From a bacterium (GTDB taxonomy: Bacteria; Hydrothermota; UBA3073; JACQXS01; JAQTXJ01), in contig JAQTXJ010000022.1 in assembly GCA_028688815.1 (NCBI GenBank), positions 1 to 35,047 of the forward strand: a stretch of 35,047 nt of DNA, in the 5' to 3' direction. Each line of letters starts with the position of its first letter. Positions within the stretch are counted from its first letter, which is position 1. Positions 23,422-29,805 of the stretch are shown piece after piece. A model generated the notes under the pieces. That model had not been told where the DNA came from. It searched no databases and worked only from the letters and a program-made list of their open reading frames with translations. The position numbers were made by a program, and so were the translations under genes.

Positions 23422-25032
23422 ATGATAAGCGTAACAAAATACATTATAGGGACGATGTTTCTTGTAACAAATATAAGTTTTTGTATGGCACAAGGCAACA
23501 AAGAATACTGCATTGGGAAAACTCTTTCTCCTCAGTATTACAGCCTTGCTGCAAAAGATTCCGGATATAATATGGACCAAACCCTTTCGGATGGAGCACA
23601 GAGAAACACAATCGCTTTTGATGGTTTGGCTTTTCTTACCGGAAGCTTAGGTTCGCAGTCTTTTCTTCCTCCCGGGAAAGTAGCGGATTTCTCCGGATTT
23701 CAGTACTTGCGTGACAACGACCCTACCAGTATGGGACACAATACGGCATTTGTAACAATAATTTCCAACAATGTTCTCCATATTCTAACCGCGGGACAGA
23801 TTAATACTCTGATAGCAAGCGCCCAAAACCAGGCAAGTCTTATTAATGACTATGCATATTTCAGATTTCCTATGATGAAGGCGTTCCGTCGCCTTTTAGA
23901 TGGAGACGTGCCTGTAGGAAGTAAAGGATTGAATAAAAGTGTGGTTATGGAGTATTCGGGACAATTATACCGCATTGATGGACAAATCAGTTACAATCGT
24001 GAAAAATTATTTGGAGAAATTTTAAATTCTATGACAATAGGACAAAAGGCAGCGCTGGATAATTTGAAAACTTTTGGCCGGATAGGTAAGTGGGATAGCA
24101 CTCTTATAAATCCTGTAGACACTTTACATCTTCCTCGTGAGATAGGCCAAGGCTTAATGACCTATGCAACTGAGATGTACAGCTGGTATGCAGGTTCTGT
24201 TGATGCAGACGTTTATTTTTGTCCGGAACGGCAGGGAGATTGCTTTGGGGGATTTTACTTAAAAGACTGGCCGGCTATGGGTAATCCAAACTACAGTATA
24301 AACGAACAATTGACGGCAACGACAGGACAGGATTTTCTGTCGGTTCTTAATGGTTCGCAGGCTCCTCTGGTAACAGGACTGGTAGATACTCAGAAAGTTG
24401 ATTCATTTTTGTACCATATTGTTGATAGAAGACATGACATATCCGTAGAATTAAGAAAATTTATGACAGTAGGAATTGCTGACAGCGATACGGTATTGAA
24501 TTTATCTGAAAAGTATGGGGAGCTGGATGGAGCACTTTGTTATTATTATGCGACTTATTTTACCAAAGTGTGGGAAACTCTTGACAGCACGCAGAAGCAG
24601 AAAATAAAAGCTATAGCTGATTCCCTTGGCTATTTACCGCCTCCATCAAATGTGGCGTTTTTGTACTCTGATTCAACAAGTATGCCTTCTATCGGAAACA
24701 CAGATTCCTTTTTTGTATTAGCCGCCGTAGAGGAACAAAAAACCGGAATGTCTAAAAGTATAATGTTGAACCAAAATTACCCAAACCCGTCAAAATATGG
24801 GATTTCTATTGAGTATCAGATACCAAAGGAAAGTTATGTCTCCCTTTGTGTTTATGATAAAGCCGGAATTTTAGTGAAAACAGTAATTACTGGAAATTTA
24901 ACCCCGGGCAGTTACACGGCTACATGGGACAGGATGAATACGCAGAATAAAAGAGTCCCCTCAGGTATATATTTCTATAGGTTAAAAACCGATAGTAATA
25001 CCCTTACTAAGAAAATGATTTTGTTAGACTAA
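23422..25032 (+). CDS. Secreted protein of unknown function with T9SS sorting domain
   Basis: 536 aa from ATG 23422, which directly yields a signal peptide (MISVTKYIIGTMFLVTNISF, cleavage after CMA). The frame stays open a few codons upstream, but those codons form the RBS (AAGGG, then GGGGAG). The body (about 25-440) is soluble and mostly helical-looking, with no motif I recognise; it has scattered Cys residues and phrases such as RFPMMKAFRRLLDGDVP and YYYATYFTKVWETLDSTQKQK. The last about 85 residues (LNQNYPNPSKYGISIEYQIP; GSYTATWD; SGIYFYRLKTDSNTLTKKMIL) form a classic FlgD/Por-type sorting domain of the NYPNP class. It is divergent from the T9SS subtilase, so shared regulation is possible. 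Confidence 0.82.
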   Translation: MISVTKYIIGTMFLVTNISFCMAQGNKEYCIGKTLSPQYYSLAAKDSGYNMDQTLSDGAQRNTIAFDGLAFLTGSLGSQSFLPPGKVADFSGFQYLRDNDPTSMGHNTAFVTIISNNVLHILTAGQINTLIASAQNQASLINDYAYFRFPMMKAFRRLLDGDVPVGSKGLNKSVVMEYSGQLYRIDGQISYNREKLFGEILNSMTIGQKAALDNLKTFGRIGKWDSTLINPVDTLHLPREIGQGLMTYATEMYSWYAGSVDADVYFCPERQGDCFGGFYLKDWPAMGNPNYSINEQLTATTGQDFLSVLNGSQAPLVTGLVDTQKVDSFLYHIVDRRHDISVELRKFMTVGIADSDTVLNLSEKYGELDGALCYYYATYFTKVWETLDSTQKQKIKAIADSLGYLPPPSNVAFLYSDSTSMPSIGNTDSFFVLAAVEEQKTGMSKSIMLNQNYPNPSKYGISIEYQIPKESYVSLCVYDKAGILVKTVITGNLTPGSYTATWDRMNTQNKRVPSGIYFYRLKTDSNTLTKKMILLD

Positions 25033-25071
25033 CTAATGCATACGGCTTCCAATTCTAAAAAAATTCCTATC

Positions 25072-25098
25072 TTGACAAACAACCATTTTTCTTATACT
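25072..25098 (+). promoter_or_regulatory. Promoter of the Ig-like lipoprotein gene
   Basis: TTGACA (25072-25077), 15 nt, TATACT (25093-25098); TACTAA (25095-25100) gives a 17-nt spacer. It lies inside the upstream extension of the reading frame, which rules out the start at 25036. The ATG at 25108 follows 9 nt later with no RBS. Confidence 0.65.
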
Positions 25099-25107
25099 AA
25101 TACTCTA

Positions 25108-25737
25108 ATGTTGAAAAGTTATTTTCTCCTATCTGTTTTTTTCTTAGTCGTATTGTTAACAGGTTGTAAAAGCAGAGATACTGAATCTCCCGAAGTAATT
25201 ATAACCTATCCGCCAAACAACATATATATAGAAGACACTCTCGCAATAAAAGCAGAAGCGATTGATAATATAAAAATTAAAAGAGTTGAATTCTATATAG
25301 ATGGCGACCTTTTCTCAACCGATACAACTGCCCCTTATTCCTCTATTCGCTCCGCGAACAGTAATTCTAGTGCCCATACTATCTTCGCCAAAGCTTACGA
25401 CAACGAAGACAATTACGGGCTTTCCGATGTAGTTACCGTCTATCTTTTGGATACCACAGATACCGAATCACCTATGATTGCGATAACAACCCCCGCATCC
25501 GGAGCTGTCGTAACCGGTACGGTTGAAGTTAAAACCGAGACATCAGACAACAAAGATGTATCAAAAGTCGTATTTTATGTCGACGGAGACTCTATGTCCA
25601 CATCCACGACCAAGCCTTTTACATATTTATGGGATACTATGCCTCTACCCAACAACTCCTACACCATATTGGCAAAAGCTTATGACCCAAGTAACAATTG
25701 GGCAAACTCAATGGTTACGGTAAGAGTTCTGCATTAA
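25108..25737 (+). CDS. Lipoprotein with two bacterial Ig-like (Big_7) domains
   Basis: 209 aa from ATG 25108. This start gives a perfect lipoprotein signal (MLKSYFLLSVFFLVVLLTGC, lipobox LTGC, Cys20), and the promoter lies just upstream; the longer frame from 25036 would run through that promoter. Two tandem Ig-like repeats of about 85-90 residues follow, each with the pattern SP-x-I-x-I-x-x-P, then D-x-x-x-I/V-x-x-V-x-F-Y-I/V-D-G-D, then A-K-A-Y-D (residues about 28-112 and 120-209), characteristic of the Big_7 type. It is a cell-surface or periplasmic adhesion or structural module, acylated by Lnt. The next gene starts on its stop (TAATG). Confidence 0.85.
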   Translation: MLKSYFLLSVFFLVVLLTGCKSRDTESPEVIITYPPNNIYIEDTLAIKAEAIDNIKIKRVEFYIDGDLFSTDTTAPYSSIRSANSNSSAHTIFAKAYDNEDNYGLSDVVTVYLLDTTDTESPMIAITTPASGAVVTGTVEVKTETSDNKDVSKVVFYVDGDSMSTSTTKPFTYLWDTMPLPNNSYTILAKAYDPSNNWANSMVTVRVLH

Positions 25738-26519
25738 TGTTTATCCATTTTTTAATAACCCTACTCTCTCCACAGTTTTATTTTACTCACAGTAATATTC
25801 GCGCATTCCCGGACACATCAATGAATATCTCGGGTAACTCAATTTCTACCTACTGGACAATGGATTATAAAAAAAACTATTTCTCATTTACTTATGATAA
25901 TTACTCGGAAAACTGGCAACCAAAAGTTTTTAGGCAAGATATGTTCTCATTGGGATATAGCAGAGAAATACTACATTTAATGGGAATAAGAATTGTCGGA
26001 TTCCATATATTGGATTCATACGAAAATACCTCTACAACTCTCAGTACCCGTCTGCTTTATGGTTATAATCCAATTTACACACTTGGGTATGCATTCTCCT
26101 GCTATATAAGGCAATATTGGGATGGAAAAATATCTTATGCCGTACACCGGATCAATCCTGAACTCAGATTCTTACTCTATAAAAAAATATGGATTATGCC
26201 GGGAGTTTCTTACACAATTGCAGAAAGTGAAAAATATTTTTCTTTCCCTCTTACCGTATCTTCAAATATACTGTATGATGGAAGTTTCTGGACAAAATTC
26301 AATATGGAAATAAACGCAGCTTATGGAAAAGGTTTTTACAACGTAGATGACAGGCTCTTAATAATTAATAACCGCCCCGATATAGAAAAAATGAAAATCG
26401 CAGGAAAAATTAAATATGACTTCAATAAAAGAATCCAATTAATAGGTGTTGGCGGAAAAGATGTTTTCGAGATATACGATATAACCTACTGTTCAATAGG
26501 GTTAAAAATTAACATTTGA
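25737..26519 (+). CDS. Putative outer-membrane beta-barrel protein
   Basis: 260 aa from ATG 25737, whose A is shared with the TAA of the lipoprotein gene. The frame extends further upstream only through the lipoprotein codons. A signal-like N-terminus (MFIHFLITLLSPQFYFTHSN) is followed by amphipathic aromatic-rich strands (STYWTMDYKKNYFSFTYDNY, STRLLYGYNPIYTLGYAFSC, KIWIMPGVSYTIAE, FSFPLTVSSNILYD, WTKFNMEINAAYGKG, KIAGKIKYDFNKRIQLIGVG, DITYCSIGLKINI), as in a 10-12-strand barrel. The family is not recognised. It is coupled to the Ig-like lipoprotein, so the two may form one surface assembly; that is inference. Confidence 0.68.
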   Translation: MFIHFLITLLSPQFYFTHSNIRAFPDTSMNISGNSISTYWTMDYKKNYFSFTYDNYSENWQPKVFRQDMFSLGYSREILHLMGIRIVGFHILDSYENTSTTLSTRLLYGYNPIYTLGYAFSCYIRQYWDGKISYAVHRINPELRFLLYKKIWIMPGVSYTIAESEKYFSFPLTVSSNILYDGSFWTKFNMEINAAYGKGFYNVDDRLLIINNRPDIEKMKIAGKIKYDFNKRIQLIGVGGKDVFEIYDITYCSIGLKINI

Positions 26520-26543
26520 CATTTATGGAACTTTTTCTACAGA
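26516..26543 (+). promoter_or_regulatory. Promoter of the PqqD/ATP-grasp operon
   Basis: TTGACA (26516-26521, overlapping the upstream stop), 16 nt, TACAGA (26538-26543; a weak -10). A leader of about 25 nt with a strong RBS AAAGGAGG (26562-26569) follows. Confidence 0.45.
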
Positions 26544-26574
26544 ATATGTATCTAACTATAAAAAGGAGGAAAAT

Positions 26575-27006
26575 ATGTTAAAAAAATCTATTGCTGTTTG
26601 TTGTTTGCTTTTTACTTCATTTGTAACCTATGCCCAGAATTCTGTAAAAGTAACTATTGAATACAAAGAAGGCATTCCTGCCAGTATATTAGTATCGGGC
26701 GTTGTTGATAAAAACGAATGGCTGGGAGTTTCTTTATACCCCGCAACAGTCACAGATGCAACAAAAGAAGGCCACCATATAACAAGAGAAATCAAAAAGG
26801 GTAATTTCATAGAAGCTTTTGCAATTGACAATAAACTCGCATCCCAATACGGATCATCTTACGAAATAGCACTATGGAGTAAGAAAATAGAGAAAAAAGA
26901 CTGCACAATACAAGATTGCTACTGGTGCCAACAAAGAGGTTACCATCTCGAAGATGCTGCTTTCTACCAGACAGGATATTTTAATACTATTAAAAATGTA
27001 AAATAA
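26575..27006 (+). CDS. Small exported protein with C-terminal Cys motif
   Basis: 143 aa, no family recognised. A signal peptide (MLKKSIAVCCLLFTSFVTYA, cleavage before QN) is followed by a short domain that reads as beta strands (VKVTIEYKEGIPASILVSGV; NEWLGVSLYPATV; REIKKGNFIEAFAIDN; YEIALWSKKI). The C-terminal region is rich in Cys and aromatics (DCTIQDCYWCQQRGYH, Cys110, Cys115, Cys118; then FYQTGYFN). It has the strongest RBS of the operon (AAAGGAGG, 5 nt before ATG) and is the first of five genes. The PqqD-like gene starts 9 nt after its stop, with the RBS overlapping the stop codon. It could be the substrate or a periplasmic partner of the downstream enzymes. The signal peptide argues against a simple cytoplasmic RiPP precursor. 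Confidence 0.78.
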   Translation: MLKKSIAVCCLLFTSFVTYAQNSVKVTIEYKEGIPASILVSGVVDKNEWLGVSLYPATVTDATKEGHHITREIKKGNFIEAFAIDNKLASQYGSSYEIALWSKKIEKKDCTIQDCYWCQQRGYHLEDAAFYQTGYFNTIKNVK

Positions 27007-27015
27007 GGAGGGTTT

Positions 27016-27300
27016 ATGGGCACTAATGACAATTTCAAAAGACTCGCTATGAGTGAAAATGGGTTCTTATTTGACCCGCAAACCGGTCACAGTTACACGG
27101 TTAATGAAATTAGTATGGAAATCCTGAGCTGTTTAAAAAAAGGAATGGATGAACCGGGAATAATTAAACATATTATGGATAACTATGATGTCACAGAAGA
27201 CCAGATAAAAAGAGATTATAACTCTTTTATCGTTAAATTAAAACAATACAGTTTATATGAAGAAACCGATAAAGAGTTAGCCAAAAAATTTAAAAAATAA
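27016..27300 (+). CDS. PqqD family protein (RRE-like peptide chaperone)
   Basis: 94 aa. The PqqD fold signature is clear: RLAMSENGFLFDPQTGHSYT then VNEISMEILSCLKKG (about 9-43), followed by EPGIIKHIMDNYDVTEDQIK and DYNSFIVKLKQYSLYEE (about 47-82). PqqD-type proteins bind leader peptides and present them to modifying enzymes. No radical SAM partner, the usual companion of PqqD, is present here; instead an ATP-grasp gene starts 1 nt after the stop. No phosphopantetheine attachment motif (DSL) is seen, so it is not an acyl carrier protein. RBS AAGGAGG lies 5 nt before the ATG. Confidence 0.85.
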   Translation: MGTNDNFKRLAMSENGFLFDPQTGHSYTVNEISMEILSCLKKGMDEPGIIKHIMDNYDVTEDQIKRDYNSFIVKLKQYSLYEETDKELAKKFKK

Positions 27301-27301
27301 A

Positions 27302-28408
27302 ATGACTATCCCAAAAGAACTTGTAATTGCAGTAACTGGTTTAAATGCAGGTGAAAACCCGCAACCCGGCGTCCCTGTTATCAGATCTCTTAGAAAAGCA
27401 GGATTTACGGGTAAAATAATAGGTCTTGTTTATGATTCTTTTGAATCCGGAATTTATGCGCCGGATATGGCAGATGAAGTTTATGAAATGCCTTATCCTT
27501 CGGAAGGCGCTGAAGCAATAATGGCAAGGCTTGAATACATAATGAGCGTACACACAAAAATAGACGTTCTTGTCCCAACCCTTGACTCCGAATTATTACC
27601 TTATATCAGCATCGAGAATAAACTGAAATCTTATGGGATAAAAATGTACCTCCCCACAAGAGAACAATTTATGATGCGGGATAAAACAGAACTCGGGAAA
27701 TTGAACGAAAAATTCGGCATACTAACTCCTAAAGTTTTACTAATAAACGATACCGCACAAGCTTATAAAATTCCGGGAAAAATGACACTGCCTGTTATGG
27801 TAAAAGGTCGATTCTACGAAGCTTATAAAGCCCATAATACGGAAGAAATCACAAAATATTTTAACTCCCTGCGGGCCAAATGGGGATTACCTATTATAAT
27901 CCAGGAATTTCTTGCAGGCGAAGAATATAATGTATCTGCAATCGGAGACGGAAAAGGAAATATTGTATGCAGTATTCCTATCAAAAAAACCGTTGTAACC
28001 GAAAAAGGAAAAGGCTTTGCTGCTGTTGTTATTAAAGATGCTACACTGGACAAATTTACAAAAAATATAATGAAAAGTCTCAAATGGCGCGGTCCTTTGG
28101 AACTCGAAATATTAAAATCCAATAAAGACAAACAATATTACTTGCTGGAAATAAATCCACGCCTTCCCGCATGGATAGGTCTCGCTATAGGAGCAGGCCA
28201 AAATATTCCTGAAATACTTGTAAAACTTGCACTTGGCGAAAAAATCACCCCGTTAAAAAAATATACTGTAGGTAAAATATTTGTCCGACATAGCGAGGAT
28301 ATAATATTGGACATTGCTACAATGGGCGAACTAACTTCCATAGGAGAACTACACGATTTAAGAACAAAACCGGTAACTAAAAGAAAAAGCAAATTTATGG
28401 ACAATTAA
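27302..28408 (+). CDS. ATP-grasp domain carboxylate-amine ligase-like protein
   Basis: 368 aa. The pre-ATP-grasp Rossmann-like domain (about 1-115: LVIAVTGLNAGENPQPGVPV, IDVLVPTLDSELLPYI) precedes the ATP-grasp core. TLPVMVKGRFYEAYKAH (162-178) carries the ATP-binding Lys168; then PIIIQEFLAGEEYNVSAIGD (197-216), LELEILKS (266-273) and the Mg-binding LLEINPRLPAWIG (281-293; Glu283, Asn285, Arg287). The architecture is CarB/PylC-like, which usually joins an amino acid to an amine or protein through an acyl phosphate. The substrate is unknown. No RBS is visible; the ATG lies 1 nt after the PqqD-like stop (TAAAATG), so it is translationally coupled. The PLP decarboxylase follows after 11 nt. Confidence 0.88.
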   Translation: MTIPKELVIAVTGLNAGENPQPGVPVIRSLRKAGFTGKIIGLVYDSFESGIYAPDMADEVYEMPYPSEGAEAIMARLEYIMSVHTKIDVLVPTLDSELLPYISIENKLKSYGIKMYLPTREQFMMRDKTELGKLNEKFGILTPKVLLINDTAQAYKIPGKMTLPVMVKGRFYEAYKAHNTEEITKYFNSLRAKWGLPIIIQEFLAGEEYNVSAIGDGKGNIVCSIPIKKTVVTEKGKGFAAVVIKDATLDKFTKNIMKSLKWRGPLELEILKSNKDKQYYLLEINPRLPAWIGLAIGAGQNIPEILVKLALGEKITPLKKYTVGKIFVRHSEDIILDIATMGELTSIGELHDLRTKPVTKRKSKFMDN

Positions 28409-28419
28409 GGAGGCTAATT

Positions 28420-29769
28420 ATGGCTAAAAAATCTTATTACGCACCGACTATTGAGAGAAAAGTTGCAGGTGCACCAGGAAAATTCGCAACCAGTGTCCCT
28501 TCCTACCAGGATAATATAGATGACATCCCAATAAAAGCACTAATTGAGAACTACGGCTCTCCTTTATTTGTATTCTCGGAAAAATCTATCAGATGGAAAT
28601 TCAAAGAAGCACAAAGGGCATTTAGCCTTCATTATCCTAATGTCAAATTCGGATGGTCATACAAAACAAATTATCTTCAGGCAATTTGTGCCACATTCCA
28701 TCAGGAAGGTGCATGGGCAGAAGTAGTTAGTGGAATGGAATACGAAAGAGCCAGATTACTCGGAATACCCGGTAAAAAAATTATATTCAATGGACCAAGC
28801 AAAACTAAAAACGACTTACTAAAAGCAGTTTCTGAAGAGGCAACTATAAATATTGATCACCTCGATGAACTATTTTTACTTGAAGAAATAGCCGTAGAAC
28901 TCCGCAAAAAACCACGCGTAGGGGTACGCGTAAATATGGATACCGGAATTTACCCGCAGTGGAGCAGATTCGGCTTTAATTACGAAAACAGAGAAGCATA
29001 CAGGGCAGTTCAGAGAATCGTAACCGGAAATAAACTTGAACTCATAGGGTTACACACACATATAGGAACTTTTATATTGGAACCAAACGCTTATTACATA
29101 GCCGCTGCAAAACTACTTAATTTGGCCGGTTATATTGAAACTGATTTTGGAATTACTGTACAATTCATAGACCTTGGAGGCGGAATCGCTTCAAATAATA
29201 CCTTATGTGAACAATATTTACCCGGGGATATAGCTTCACCCAATATAGAACAATATGCTGAAGCCGTTGGAAAAGCTTTTAACGAATCGCCTTTCTGCAG
29301 AAAAAACCAGCCTACCCTATTCCTTGAAACAGGAAGAGCATTAATAGATGAAGCGGGTTATTTAGTATCTTCCGTTATAGGTAAAAAAACTCTTGTTGAT
29401 GGACAAAAAGCATTAATATTGGATGCGGGCGTTAATATATTGTACACATCTAACTGGTACAAACATAAATTTACTCCTGCACAACCAATCACGGGAACAA
29501 TAGAAAATACGGTAATCTATGGACCATTATGTATGAATATTGACGTTATGAGACAGGGCATAAGATTTCCTGACTTAAAAATCGGAGATGCTGTCATCAT
29601 ATCTCCTGTAGGCGCATACAATGTGACTCAGTGGATGCAGTTTATCACTTATCGTCCGAATGTTGTACTTATTACCGTAAACGGCGATGTTGAAATAATA
29701 CGCGAAAAAGAAACTTTGAAAGACATACTTCACAAAGAAAAATTGCCAAAACACTTAAACCTGTCATAA
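28420..29769 (+). CDS. Fold-type III PLP-dependent decarboxylase (DapDC/LysA-like)
   Basis: 449 aa. Alanine-racemase-like barrel: PLP Lys82 in FGWSYKTNYLQAI (where diaminopimelate decarboxylase has YAxKAN), LIGLHTHIGTF (208-218, His212/His214), the phosphate loop DLGGGIAS (251-258) and LETGRALIDEAGYLV (302-316, Arg306). The C-terminal beta domain has VIYGPLCMNIDV (365-376, catalytic Cys371) and VGAYNVTQWMQF (397-408, Tyr400). The usual GPxCESGD motif is CMNID here: the Cys and last Asp are kept but the Glu is Met, and the Arg/Glu specificity positions differ. It is therefore probably an amino-acid decarboxylase with a substrate other than meso-diaminopimelate. BtrK of butirosin synthesis, which decarboxylates a carrier-bound amino acid, is a precedent in this fold. 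An N-terminal extension of about 35 residues precedes the barrel. RBS AAGGAGG lies 6 nt before the ATG. Confidence 0.88.
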   Translation: MAKKSYYAPTIERKVAGAPGKFATSVPSYQDNIDDIPIKALIENYGSPLFVFSEKSIRWKFKEAQRAFSLHYPNVKFGWSYKTNYLQAICATFHQEGAWAEVVSGMEYERARLLGIPGKKIIFNGPSKTKNDLLKAVSEEATINIDHLDELFLLEEIAVELRKKPRVGVRVNMDTGIYPQWSRFGFNYENREAYRAVQRIVTGNKLELIGLHTHIGTFILEPNAYYIAAAKLLNLAGYIETDFGITVQFIDLGGGIASNNTLCEQYLPGDIASPNIEQYAEAVGKAFNESPFCRKNQPTLFLETGRALIDEAGYLVSSVIGKKTLVDGQKALILDAGVNILYTSNWYKHKFTPAQPITGTIENTVIYGPLCMNIDVMRQGIRFPDLKIGDAVIISPVGAYNVTQWMQFITYRPNVVLITVNGDVEIIREKETLKDILHKEKLPKHLNLS

Positions 29770-29805
29770 TATCCGAATAGAGAATCACTCTTATTAGCTT
29801 TAGCT

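Noticed and set aside
25036-25107. Longer N-terminus of the Ig-like lipoprotein
   Set aside because: This stretch contains the TTGACA/TATACT promoter. The start at 25108 gives a perfect lipobox signal peptide.
25698-25736. Upstream extension of the 25737 barrel-like gene
   Set aside because: It lies in the lipoprotein 3' end. The TAATG junction and signal-like N-terminus support 25737.
27016-27300. Acyl carrier or LysW-type amino-group carrier protein
   Set aside because: There is no DSL phosphopantetheine site and no LysW-type EDWGE C-terminus or zinc-ribbon cysteines. The PqqD pattern fits better.
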